DNA of 60,079 bases from Bacillota bacterium. GTDB taxonomy: Bacteria; Bacillota; Clostridia; Acetivibrionales; Acetivibrionaceae. The stretch's first letter is position 1. Every line of letters starts with the position of its first letter. Under the pieces are notes generated by a model. It was not told the DNA's origin. It did not search any database and saw nothing but the letters and a program-made list of their open reading frames with translations. The stretch spans positions 1 through 60,079 of the forward strand of contig JAEZUI010000143.1 in NCBI GenBank assembly GCA_023421115.1, written 5' to 3'. A program made the position numbers and the translations under genes. Positions 50,712-59,643 of the stretch are shown here, piece after piece.

Positions 50712-51899
50712 TTATTTATTTAAGAATTTTTCAATTCTATTTAAGCCTTCTTTTATATTTTCTAAAGAAGTTGCATAGGAAAGTCTTACATGAATGTCTG
50801 TACCAAAGCCTGAACCAGGTACTAATGCAACATTTGCCTTTTCAAGCAGCATGTTTGCAAAATCATCAGAACCGTTTATTTTAACTCCATCAATTTCTTT
50901 TCCTATTAGTTTGGAGATATTCATCATGACATAAAAGGCTCCGTTTGGTTTTATGCAGGATAAACCCTCGATTGAGTTTATTCTGTCAACCATATAATCT
51001 CTTCTCTTAACAAATTCAGAGGACATCATATTTATAACATCATCCGGTCCTTCCAAACCTGCCTGTGCAGCTTTTTGTGCTATAGAATTAGGGTTTGAAG
51101 TTGCATGACTTTGAACATTGCCCATAATATTTGCTATCTGCTCGTTAGATGCAGTATAACCTATTCTCCAGCCTGTCATTGAATAGGATTTTGACACACC
51201 ATTAACTATTATAGTCAAATCCTTTATTTTATCATTAAATGAGGCAATGCTTATATGCTTATAACCATCATATATTAGCTTCTCATAGATTTCATCCGAC
51301 ACAACAAATATTCCCTTGCTAACAGCGATATCTGCAATGGCTCTAAGCTCATCTTCGGAATATATCATTCCTGTAGGATTGCTTGGACTGTTTATAACTA
51401 TTGCTTTAGTTTTAGGAGTTATAGCTTTTTGAAGCTTTTCAATACTTAACTTAAAACCTTCTTCTTCAGTACTGTTTAATATCACGGGAGTTCCACACGC
51501 AATTTTCACCATTTCAGGATAACTCACCCAAAATGGTGCAGGTATAATAACTTCATCCCCAGGATTTAAGATAGCCTCGAAAGCATTGACTAATGAATGC
51601 TTTGCACCGTTGCTTATTACGATATTAGATGGTTTATAGTCAAGTCCGTTGTCTTTCATGAATTTGCTGCATATAGCCTTCTTTAATTCCAAAGTACCCG
51701 AGGCGGGCGTGTATTTTGTAAAACCGTCATTAATTGCTTTTATTGCAGCAGCTTTTATATGATCAGGAGTATCAAAATCAGGTTCACCGGCTCCAAAGCC
51801 TATTATATCGATTCCGTCTGCTTTCATTTTTTTCGCTTTTGCATCTATAGCAAGTGTTGATGATGGACTAATTGAAAGTGCTCTTTTTGAAAGTTCCAT
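50712..51899 (-). CDS. aspB: Pyridoxal-phosphate aspartate aminotransferase (class I)
   Basis: 395 residues. It transfers the amino group between aspartate and 2-oxoglutarate. Family I-gamma motifs are DIIGFGAGEPDFDTP near residue 33, KYTPASGTLELKKAI near residue 62, VISNGAKHSLVNAF near residue 98, INSPSNPTGMIYSE near residue 168 and the PLP lysine in IVNGVSKSYSMTGWRIGY near residue 230. GGAGGG precedes ATG 51899. A prephenate or other substrate role is possible for this subgroup, so aspB is the best but not the only reading. Confidence 0.88.
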   Translation of the reverse strand: MELSKRALSISPSSTLAIDAKAKKMKADGIDIIGFGAGEPDFDTPDHIKAAAIKAINDGFTKYTPASGTLELKKAICSKFMKDNGLDYKPSNIVISNGAKHSLVNAFEAILNPGDEVIIPAPFWVSYPEMVKIACGTPVILNSTEEEGFKLSIEKLQKAITPKTKAIVINSPSNPTGMIYSEDELRAIADIAVSKGIFVVSDEIYEKLIYDGYKHISIASFNDKIKDLTIIVNGVSKSYSMTGWRIGYTASNEQIANIMGNVQSHATSNPNSIAQKAAQAGLEGPDDVINMMSSEFVKRRDYMVDRINSIEGLSCIKPNGAFYVMMNISKLIGKEIDGVKINGSDDFANMLLEKANVALVPGSGFGTDIHVRLSYATSLENIKEGLNRIEKFLNK

Positions 51900-52257
51900 T
51901 TTAAACCCTCCACAAAATATGTTTTATGTACATCATTTTAATACATTATATGATAATTTGCAAGATTTTGATTTAATATATGCAAAACTATTTTTAATAA
52001 ATTAAAAATAATGAGGTGAGAAGCACTTTCTGTAAACCTTTCTTGATAAAAATGGCAAAAGCACCAATGAACATTTTCTTTACCCTTGGTCGACCTATTA
52101 ATTTGTGCATCCTTGACACATTAAAGCTAAGATAATTTAAATCTCAGGATATAAATCAACAAAAATCTACTTATTTTGTATATCCATATTAAAAATGCAA
52201 GTTGCGATATTGGATTATTCAAAACAGTTACCCTTTTACTTTGTTAGAAATAGATAG
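51900..52257. other. Non-coding gap ahead of the aminotransferase gene
   Basis: No intact gene. A minus-strand frame at about 52015-52115 (GRPRVKKMFIGAFAIFIKKG) looks protein-like and might be a decayed gene end, but I cannot assign it. The rest is AT-rich. Confidence 0.4.
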
Positions 52258-52291
52258 AAAAAAGGCGTCTTCTAAATATTTTCAAGACGCA
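52258..52291 (-). terminator. Rho-independent terminator after the dipeptidase gene
   Basis: On the minus strand GCGTCTT, loop, AAGACGC followed by CTTTTTTC, about 40 bases past the stop. Confidence 0.85.
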
Positions 52292-52328
52292 ACTTTGAGA
52301 GGGTTAAATTTTATATGAGTGAAATTAT

Positions 52329-53263
52329 TTATCCAAGATCCTTGATGAGCCTTATAGAATTTTCACCGGCTAATTTTTCAATGATTTCGTCAGAATAGTT
52401 TAACTTTCCTAAATGTTCAAAAATTATATTAATATTTTCAACTCCACTAATATCATCGGGGGTCTTTTCTATTCCGTCAAAATCTGCTCCGAGTCCTATA
52501 TGGTCGGGTCCTGCTAGTGATACAATATGTTCAATATGTTTTAATACATCTTTTATTGTAGCTTTTCCATCATTATTTAAGAATTCTGGGTACAGATTTA
52601 CTCCTATCACTCCTCCATTCTTTGCAACCGCTGTAATTTGTTCATCAAATAAATTCCTTGGGTGAGAGCAAATTTTTCTTGCATTGGAATGGGATACTAT
52701 AATTGGTTTGGAAGTTGTTTCAATAACATCCCAAAATCCTCTTTCCGAGATATGGGATAAATCAACAAGCATATTTAATCTGTTCATTTCTCTTATCAAA
52801 CTTCTACCAAAAGGTGTTAGTCCTCCACCGGTATCTGCATCTTTTACACCATCAGCTATTTCATTTCTATAATTCCAAGTAAGGCAAATACTTCTACCCC
52901 AAGACGATAAAAATTTCTTAAAGCTCCTAAATCTCCCTGTAATGCCTCACCGCCTTCAATAGAAAGCATTGCAGCAATTTTACCTTGGGATAAAGCATTT
53001 GTTATATCATTGTAATTACAACATAACATTATATCGTCTTTATAAATGTCCAGTTCGCTATAAAAACGGTCTATAATCTGCATTGCACGTTTCATAGCAT
53101 TTGCAGGAGAATAAGCGGGATCAATAAAGGCGGCAAAAGTTTGAACAAAACTCCCTAAACTCTTCAGCCTTTGTATGTCTATATGGCAGTTATTATTGTA
53201 TAGATTTGAATTCATCTCCATTATTTTGGTGATTGTATCACAATGTGCATCAAAAATTATCAT
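52329..53263 (-). pseudogene. Membrane dipeptidase (peptidase M19) split by a frameshift
   Basis: Two frames together make one M19 dipeptidase of about 310 residues. The first (from ATG 53263) has the zinc motif FDAHCDT at the start, AAMLSIEGGEAL near residue 100 and LGVEVFAL before it runs into a stop at about 52856. The second frame picks up with TWNYRNEIADGVKDADTGGG and goes on with FGRSLIREMNRLNMLVDLSH, IIVSHSNAR, and GLGADFDGIE to the end at 52329. The break is a one-base shift near 52880-52895. The sequence is otherwise well conserved, so a recent mutation or a sequencing error is likely. It has a start site and terminator like an active gene. Confidence 0.85.
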
Positions 53264-53344
53264 TATATATCCCCCTCTGAATAATTATAATCTATGCATG
53301 TAAAATCTCAAATATGCTAGTACCAAGTATTTTGTAACAAATTA

Positions 53345-53392
53345 CAAAAGAAAAGCGAAGGCATTTTCATGCTCTTCGCCCTTTTCTCTTTA
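53345..53392 (-). terminator. Rho-independent terminator after the GH9 gene
   Basis: On the minus strand GGCGAAGAGCAT, loop GAAA, ATGCCTTCGC then TTTTCTTTT. It lies directly beyond the GH9 stop codon. Confidence 0.85.
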
Positions 53393-53399
53393 TAAACTT

Positions 53400-55814
53400 T
53401 TAGGCTGCAGGAAACTCTTTTATCATTCCTAATAAGAACTTTCTAAAGAAACCAAAGTCGATGGAGTTTATATCACCATCTCCATTAACGTCAGCAGCTT
53501 CTAAATCATATTCTGTAGGAAAATCTTTGATTGTTCCTAACAGGTACAGTCTGAAGTGTCCAAAGTCAATAGAATTTACTTGCCCATCACCGGACACATC
53601 ACCGACAACAACATTTGCTGGAGATGGAGTCGGCGTTGCAGGTGTTGGTGTTGCAGGTGTTGGAGTTGATACAGGATTTTCAGAAGGAGTTGTTCCGTCT
53701 GGCTCAGTACCCCCTACTAAAACGCCGCCATCATAAACGCAGATGAAATCTGTTTTGACAGGTGTACCAGTCCAATTGTCTTCTTCAACACTTAAATCCT
53801 GATGACTCCAATCATCTGAAGGATCCCAATAATTTTGCCAAGCATAAGTGCCAAGTGCAAATTGGTATTTCTTATTGGAACCTGCAATCACATAACCTGG
53901 CCAGCTAATTTCAATATAGTAAACTTTATCTTTATACTGATGAGGCCCTGTCAATTCTGCAGCATAATCAGTTTCAGCCGCTACTTGATCGTATAATTGT
54001 CTCATCTCAATTGAATTTGGTTCAAGCGAAGTCATTCCTGTAGAATCAAAATAGTATCTTACAGAAATATTTTTTGAACCCTTTCTTGCAGTGGATTTAA
54101 CGAAGAATGTAACTTCGGTAGCTTTTGGCCCATCTTTTTGGGCTATATCAACACAAAATGCCTCTACCCAATATGTACCACCACCAGTTTCTCCGCTTCC
54201 GGGATCTTCAATATTAACCTTTGGTGGGAAATCCGGGGTAACTTTCATGGAAGCATCTCCAAAGTATCTGTAAAGTCCTGCACAAGCTCCTACAAATGCT
54301 GCATTATAGTCTATTGTTACTTCATTATAGATATAATCTGATGTGACATCTATATGTTCATCCTTTGCACCGGGTCCACCAACTAATGCTCCATAGAGTA
54401 CAAACTTATGATCAGCTGGATCCTCACACACTCCCAAGCCAGATGCCGCCCTGTGATGAGGAAATTTTGCAGAATTTTCACTATACCCTACTATATAGCA
54501 TCGATTAATTGGGTTTTTGCCCATCAAATAATCCATCTGAGATTTTGCCCATTCACCGTATTTTGATGGCTTATCACCATGATGTTTGTCATAAACAAGT
54601 GCTAATAATTGAGTTGCAGTATTGTACCTCGCAGAACCCCATTGGTTGAGGAATGAGAATCCACCTGGTGTTATTTGAGGAGTTCTACCATTCATCCAAT
54701 TATCAACGGTTTTTGCTATTTGACTCCAAAAATCTATTTCCTCGTATGGACTCTTATTGGTAGCTGTTCTATAAGCATCCTCAAACTTTTCACTGTCTTT
54801 GTCATACTTATCATTAATTTGAGCTAAAATACATGCAGTTCCAGCCCAAACATCATTCCAACAATGCGTCCAGCAGGATGGTGCATAATAGTCGTAATAT
54901 TTCCAGGCTTCGTCTAGATAGTGCTCGTCTTCTGTTGCCATAAATAGCCATGCAGCCGCCCAGCAATAATCGTCCTGCCACTTTAAGGAAGCATAATAAC
55001 CTTTTGGTCCATCGTTATTGACTTCTTTTTTATCAAATCTTTCGGCAAAAGCAAATAGAGCTTTTGCATACTTGAGATTCTTTGCAGCATATTCAGGATC
55101 TTCATCTTTGAAATTCAAGTAGTTAACTGCAAGCGATGCAGCTGCCGAAGCAACGCAATCAGTTGAAGGCATTTCTTCTGTAGCAAACCATCCTCTTCTA
55201 AACATTTCATCATTTTCAGGTGCTTGCCAAAAAGCATGGTCAATATCACCATCACCAACCTGATAGCAAAAAGCAACAACTTCGCCTTTATCATCTAGAA
55301 AAGTACTCCTAATAAAGTAGTCGTTAAAGTATCTGAGTATGGTTTTGGTATGAGTATCCTGTTCTGTGGCTTCATATTGTTCTCTAAACTCATAAAATCC
55401 CCATCCAACAGTTGAAGCTGAATATGCTTCCGGCATACCGAATTTAACATGGTCACCAGCGTCATGAAAACCGCCGGAAACATCGAGTTTGCCATCGCCA
55501 TCGGGATCAAGCACGCTCTTGTACTTGCTGATAAAACTTGCACTCATATTGGTGTTTGTCGCGTCAAGGGGAAGTTCTGCGTCATAAACGTGGCAATCCC
55601 CCCTCCAATTGTAAAGATTGTTTTCGTCAACATCGGTACCGCACATATTTGCGTCATACATAAACTGAGAATACTGAAGAGCTTTTGCATAGTTTATTTC
55701 TACATCAGCGGCTTTTGTTTGTGACGTGTTGACAGGAATGATTGCTGTTGCAGCTATAGCAGCACCTGCAATCAAAGACTTTACTCTCTTTGAAAATCCT
55801 TTTGTCTTTTCCAT
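53400..55814 (-). CDS. Secreted GH9 endoglucanase with CBM3c and type I dockerin
   Basis: 804 residues from ATG 55814, preceded by AAGGAAGG; GTG 55832 lies before that site. A signal peptide (SLIAGAAIAATAIIPV) ends near residue 36. The GH9 domain has the catalytic base region GGFHDAGDHVKFGMP (DAGD 118-121), WAAAWLFMATED, PHHRAASGLG and YNEVTIDYNAAFVGACAGLY, which holds the catalytic Glu. A CBM3c-like module (about 510-660) starts at YWVEAFCVDIAQKDG and ends at WQNYWDPSDDWSHQD. A Pro/Thr linker leads to a dockerin with SGDGQVNSIDFGHFRLYLL and NGDGDINSIDFGFFRKFLL. GH9-CBM3c pairs are usually processive endoglucanases. Layout is like CelF, CelQ and CelW of C. thermocellum. Confidence 0.94.
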   Translation of the reverse strand: MEKTKGFSKRVKSLIAGAAIAATAIIPVNTSQTKAADVEINYAKALQYSQFMYDANMCGTDVDENNLYNWRGDCHVYDAELPLDATNTNMSASFISKYKSVLDPDGDGKLDVSGGFHDAGDHVKFGMPEAYSASTVGWGFYEFREQYEATEQDTHTKTILRYFNDYFIRSTFLDDKGEVVAFCYQVGDGDIDHAFWQAPENDEMFRRGWFATEEMPSTDCVASAAASLAVNYLNFKDEDPEYAAKNLKYAKALFAFAERFDKKEVNNDGPKGYYASLKWQDDYCWAAAWLFMATEDEHYLDEAWKYYDYYAPSCWTHCWNDVWAGTACILAQINDKYDKDSEKFEDAYRTATNKSPYEEIDFWSQIAKTVDNWMNGRTPQITPGGFSFLNQWGSARYNTATQLLALVYDKHHGDKPSKYGEWAKSQMDYLMGKNPINRCYIVGYSENSAKFPHHRAASGLGVCEDPADHKFVLYGALVGGPGAKDEHIDVTSDYIYNEVTIDYNAAFVGACAGLYRYFGDASMKVTPDFPPKVNIEDPGSGETGGGTYWVEAFCVDIAQKDGPKATEVTFFVKSTARKGSKNISVRYYFDSTGMTSLEPNSIEMRQLYDQVAAETDYAAELTGPHQYKDKVYYIEISWPGYVIAGSNKKYQFALGTYAWQNYWDPSDDWSHQDLSVEEDNWTGTPVKTDFICVYDGGVLVGGTEPDGTTPSENPVSTPTPATPTPATPTPSPANVVVGDVSGDGQVNSIDFGHFRLYLLGTIKDFPTEYDLEAADVNGDGDINSIDFGFFRKFLLGMIKEFPAA

Positions 55815-56268
55815 CCTATTCCTTCCTTTCACAAAAAATTTAAATAATTGGTATGTTTCGATTACAGAAAACCTGCTATCCCCAATCTTTATTGAATAAA
55901 CCTCATATCACCATTAAACTTAAAATGTGAAAGGCATAAACAAATAAGACGTTTAAAGCATTAAATAATCTTTAACGCTAAAAACCACTAATTCAACTTG
56001 TCCAATTAAAAATTAGTGTAAGATAGCAATATTTTCAGTATTTCTAAAATTAATATATAAACTGAAACACCTCCAATAACACTTATATATATTAATGAGT
56101 AAACAATTACCCAATAATTACCACTCGTTATTATATGTAATTTATCATATCTACCTAAATTAATATTACTACATTTTCAGGATTCTTACAATTAATTAAA
56201 TTACTAATTATCATGATGATTTTATGCATTTTACTTTTATTTTTGAAATTGCTTTATTATAGGGCAAA
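55815..56268. other. Leader and promoter region of the GH9 gene
   Basis: About 450 AT-rich bases without a gene. At about 56093-56135 there is a loose inverted repeat, AATGAGTAAACAATTAC with AATTACCACTCGTT, a possible operator. I cannot define the promoter. Confidence 0.45.
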
Positions 56269-56949
56269 TTAAAATTTTAAAGATTCCAATCTGCCGTTTT
56301 CTGCAAAACTATAATATTTCTCTCCGCATACAATAATATGATCTATTACTTTAATTGAAATGGCCTCTAGAGCTGTGCAGATAGTTCTTGTTGCCTCAAT
56401 ATCTGCTCTTGAAGGATTTAGTGTTCCGCCGGGGTGGTTATGGGCAAGAATTACGCTATTGGCTTTATGCCTTATTGCAGCCTCCACAAGAAGTCTTGGA
56501 TATACAGGTGCTTCATTAATAGTCCCTTCGTGAACCAGTTCCGAATAATTTACTCTGTTTTGTGCATCAAGACATATAATATAAAAAGCCTCATAAGTCC
56601 TTCCACCAAAAAGCGATACGGCATAATTTCCAGCTTTTGTCGAACTATTCAGTTCGGGCTTGTCTCCCCATTTGTCATTAGTATATCTTCTTGCTAACTG
56701 AGGAATAAGACTTAAGAGAAATGCAGTGTTTTCACCTATACCGGGAATCTTTGCAAGATCTTTAGGATCCGCTTCAAAAACACCGGATAGAGAGCCATAC
56801 TTTTTTAGAAGTTCATGAGCAAGTTCATTGGTATCCCTTCTTGGTATTGAATAAAAAAGAAGCAGTTCTAGAACCTGATGAGGCTCAAAACTGTCTATTC
56901 CATCTTTCATAAATCTCATTTTCATTCTTTTTCTATGACCTTCATGCAC
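56269..56949 (-). CDS. radC: RadC family JAB/MPN-domain protein
   Basis: 226 residues. An N-terminal helix-hairpin-helix region (LLKKYGSLSGVFEADPKDLA then KIPGIGENTAFLL) precedes the JAB metal domain with the EHNHPxG-like block VILAHNHPGGTLNPSRADIE near residue 170 and IKVIDHIIVCGEKYYSFAE. Despite the name, a direct DNA-repair role for RadC is doubtful. The start is GTG 56949 with GGAGGG eight bases upstream. Confidence 0.92.
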   Translation of the reverse strand: MHEGHRKRMKMRFMKDGIDSFEPHQVLELLLFYSIPRRDTNELAHELLKKYGSLSGVFEADPKDLAKIPGIGENTAFLLSLIPQLARRYTNDKWGDKPELNSSTKAGNYAVSLFGGRTYEAFYIICLDAQNRVNYSELVHEGTINEAPVYPRLLVEAAIRHKANSVILAHNHPGGTLNPSRADIEATRTICTALEAISIKVIDHIIVCGEKYYSFAENGRLESLKF

Positions 56950-56999
56950 TGTTCAATCCCTCCAGACCAGTTATATAAGTTTTCTTAAAAAAGTATGTT

Positions 57000-57062
57000 T
57001 TATTTAGTAAATCAAATTCTTTGAAATGGCAATTGACCAGTTGATTTTTTGGAATAACCTTA
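57000..57062 (-). repeat. Partial copy of the dispersed repeat (left module)
   Basis: On the minus strand GGTTATTCCAAAAAATCAAC, TGGTCAATTGCCATTTCAAA and GAATTTGATTTAC match the first 55 bases of copy B; the remainder is missing. It lies between yraN and radC. Confidence 0.7.
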
Positions 57063-57443
57063 AAAAGCGTTCTTGATTAGGTTTATATTTTCTATAGTCA
57101 TAACATCTTTAGATTTTTTTATATAAACTTCTACAACGTCAAACCGAATATCTGCATTGAATAATTTGTTTTTTGAAATAAACACGCTTGCCAGTTTTTT
57201 GATATTTTCCTGCTTTCTGTAGTTTACTGCCTCTCTTGGCAAACCATAATTTAAGGTGCTTCTAGCCTTTACCTCAATAAAACAAATAAAGTTGTTTTCC
57301 CGGGCAATTATATCAATCTCACCTAATCTCTTATATCGAAAATTCATAGCAAGTATAGAATAGTTTTGTTCCTTTAGATATTCGGCTGCTATCTTTTCGC
57401 CTTCAGTACCAGCGGTTCTTTTATTATTCAGCGAATTCTCCAT
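57060..57443 (-). CDS. yraN: YraN family (UPF0102) nuclease-fold protein
   Basis: 127 residues. A small protein of the restriction-endonuclease-like fold: GTEGEKIAAEYLKEQNYSIL at the start, then RYKRLGEIDIIARENNFICF and VEVKARSTLNYGLPREAV, containing the GEIDII and EVKAR active-site-like residues. Its biological role is uncharacterised in most bacteria. It overlaps the preceding YlqH-like gene by 16 bases. Its end is at the border of a partial repeat copy. Confidence 0.9.
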   Translation of the reverse strand: MENSLNNKRTAGTEGEKIAAEYLKEQNYSILAMNFRYKRLGEIDIIARENNFICFIEVKARSTLNYGLPREAVNYRKQENIKKLASVFISKNKLFNADIRFDVVEVYIKKSKDVMTIENINLIKNAF

Positions 57444-57724
57444 TTTTCATCTCCATATTTTTTGTCAATATTACTTACAAATACAAGAATCTCCGCAACA
57501 ACTTCATATAGTTCAGGGGGAATTTCATCTCCGATTTTAAACTGATTAAGTGTATTTACAAGTTCGTCGTTTTGATAAATAGGTACATCATTTTCCTTAG
57601 CTTTTTCTATTATTTTATCGGCTATTTCGCCACTTCCAAGACCAATTATTTCAGGTGCCCTATTATTTTCTGATGAATATTTTAAAGCTGCAACCTGTTT
57701 GATTTTTTTTTTCTTTTCCGTCAT
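57428..57724 (-). CDS. YlqH-like protein (FlhB cytoplasmic-domain homologue)
   Basis: 98 residues from ATG 57724, with AAGGTG upstream. It corresponds to the C-terminal substrate-switch domain of FlhB without the membrane part: AALKYSSENNRAPEIIGLGSG, AKENDVPIYQNDELVNTLNQ and IGDEIPPELYEVVAEILVFV. The autocleavage NPTH motif of true FlhB is replaced (NRAP). Such stand-alone proteins (YlqH in B. subtilis) follow a FliK-like gene, as here. Function is not established. Confidence 0.82.
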   Translation of the reverse strand: MTEKKKKIKQVAALKYSSENNRAPEIIGLGSGEIADKIIEKAKENDVPIYQNDELVNTLNQFKIGDEIPPELYEVVAEILVFVSNIDKKYGDEKWRIR

Positions 57725-57746
57725 ATAAATCACCTTAATGATAATT

Positions 57747-59399
57747 TTAGATTTTAAAGTCTATGGATTGATTATTTAAATCCAGCTCTTTAATTATAGT
57801 TCGTTCGGCATTTATAGCATTGACTTCCTCTTCAATAAGCCTGTATTTTACATCCACAAGCTTATAACCTTTATCTAGCAGACTATTATATAACTGAATA
57901 TAATTTCCCTTTATAAAGCTAATAATGGATTGTTCTTCTACTCTAATATTCAGACTTATATTTTTCTTATTTACATTAATTAGAGAGTCAATTTGTCCTA
58001 AATTAGGAGTATTAAGTGATACAAGCACCGATGCGTTTTGAGGATCAATTTTTTTTCCTTTAGAACCTTTCATTAATACGTAGAGTTCACCAGTAGTATT
58101 CTTACCTAGTATATTAAGGGGGATTTGTATATAAGTATTGTGATTGTTTAAATCATTAATAAATTTTAAGTTGCTTTGAAGATTGTCTATTTTATTTAAA
58201 ATTTCATTCTTTTGAAGTTCATTTGACTGTTTCACTGCATGTTTAATAATTTCAAGCTTTTCGTACATATCCTTGTAGGTCTTTTTTATTTTCAGGTCAT
58301 CAACACCGGTATTCTCGTCAATTTTTACATAAAATTTTTGTAGTATCTCTTCTAGATCTTTTTTATATTCAGAACTTTCTGTTGGGATTTTTTGAAGTGT
58401 TTGAGACTTTGTGTCGTCATTTTCCCCATTTGTAATTGCTTTTAGCTTGTTAAATAACTCCTTCAAACTGTTTTCAATAGAGTTTTCTTTATAAAAACCT
58501 GATCCTTCAAAATTCTTTACATTCTCTTTTAAAAATAATAAGGCTTTATCAGTAAACATTTTGTCATTAGCATTTAATTTCATTTCTTCTAAAGAATTAT
58601 GTTCTAAATAACTTCCGACAAATTTTAATAGCTTTTCTTTAATTTCACTTAGAATAGGAGCCTTTTCTTGGTTAGAAGAATAAAACACCTTTTCTAGTAT
58701 ATTGCTTATAAATTCTTGTTTTTGGTTATTATTTAGTAATTCAGAAGAAGTTTTTTGGTTATTGTTTTGTCTGAGTACCATGCTGACAGACTCCATAATG
58801 TCTTTACCCGTCAGGTTTGATAAAGCTTCAAAGGTATCTTTTAGCATCGGACCGATTTTTTGTTTTTCATCAACTATTCGATTTAGCAAAGATATATTCT
58901 TTTCTTCAAGTTCTATATTATTTGCAAGGAGATATGCTGCTTTTTGAGGGGTCACATTCTTAAAGGCAATAATTGTGTCTGCAAGCTTTCCGAAAATTTC
59001 TTTATTAAGCGGAAGATTGTTTTGCTTTATTTCCTTTGCAATTTCAAGGTTGTTTTTGTCAGGCTTTATATTAATATCCATCAGCTGTTGTTTTAAGTTT
59101 AAATTTGAATCATTAGTACTCTTTTGACTGTACTCATTTTCTTTGAGTGTTTCTAGCACTAACTGACTGTTAGTGTTATTTTTGACAATAAAATCAACTA
59201 TATCACCCTGTTGTGCATCTAATAAAGACATAGTCTTTGCACTAAAAACTGTACCGTCAAAAAGCTTGAGTGTTAGCTCATTAGCGGTAATATCAAGTAC
59301 TCTTGCCCTAACAATGTCACCAACAGCAAGTTTTCTTAAAATATCCGACACATTTAAAACGCTTATATCTGTATTACCAACAAATCCCTCTATTTTCAT
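57747..59399 (-). CDS. YlqG-like protein with FliK-type C-terminal domain
   Basis: 550 residues. An N-terminal beta domain (VGDIVRARVLDITANELTLK near residue 30, GDIVDFIVKNNTNSQLVLE) is followed by a long Asn/Lys-rich helical centre. The C-terminal part (YIQIPLNILGKNTTGELYVL near residue 420, SVLVSLNTPNLGQIDSLINV and ISFIKGNYIQLYNSLLDKGY) resembles the FliK hook-length-control C-terminal domain. It is followed by the FlhB-like gene, repeating the FliK-FlhB partnership outside a flagellar operon. Its precise role is unknown. Confidence 0.75.
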   Translation of the reverse strand: MKIEGFVGNTDISVLNVSDILRKLAVGDIVRARVLDITANELTLKLFDGTVFSAKTMSLLDAQQGDIVDFIVKNNTNSQLVLETLKENEYSQKSTNDSNLNLKQQLMDINIKPDKNNLEIAKEIKQNNLPLNKEIFGKLADTIIAFKNVTPQKAAYLLANNIELEEKNISLLNRIVDEKQKIGPMLKDTFEALSNLTGKDIMESVSMVLRQNNNQKTSSELLNNNQKQEFISNILEKVFYSSNQEKAPILSEIKEKLLKFVGSYLEHNSLEEMKLNANDKMFTDKALLFLKENVKNFEGSGFYKENSIENSLKELFNKLKAITNGENDDTKSQTLQKIPTESSEYKKDLEEILQKFYVKIDENTGVDDLKIKKTYKDMYEKLEIIKHAVKQSNELQKNEILNKIDNLQSNLKFINDLNNHNTYIQIPLNILGKNTTGELYVLMKGSKGKKIDPQNASVLVSLNTPNLGQIDSLINVNKKNISLNIRVEEQSIISFIKGNYIQLYNSLLDKGYKLVDVKYRLIEEEVNAINAERTIIKELDLNNQSIDFKI

Positions 59400-59582
59400 A
59401 CCTGCACCCCTTTTGCCAACTAAGGCAGGTTTTAATAATGGTGTAGAGATTTCTACTATGTTATGTTTCTAAGTATTTTTAACTTTTATACTTTATAAGT
59501 CACACTAGAAAATTTTTCTACACCCTATTTTATGTATCGGTAATATTCATATTTTCTTATAGTAGCAATTTATCACCTTAAT

Positions 59583-59632
59583 AAAAAAAGTGTTGCTAAC
59601 TACTAATAAGCAGTTTTGCAACACTTTCTTCT
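59583..59632 (-). terminator. Rho-independent terminator after the GH16 gene
   Basis: AAAAGTGTTGC and GCAACACTTT arms around a loop of about 21 bases. On the minus strand the distal arm ends in TTTTTTT, right after the lichenase stop. Confidence 0.88.
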
Positions 59633-59643
59633 AAATATTATTT

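Noticed and set aside
52015..52115. Minus-strand stretch GRPRVKKMFIGAFAIFIKKG as a transposase end
   Set aside because: A faint resemblance to transposase C-termini only; no catalytic motif or inverted repeats.
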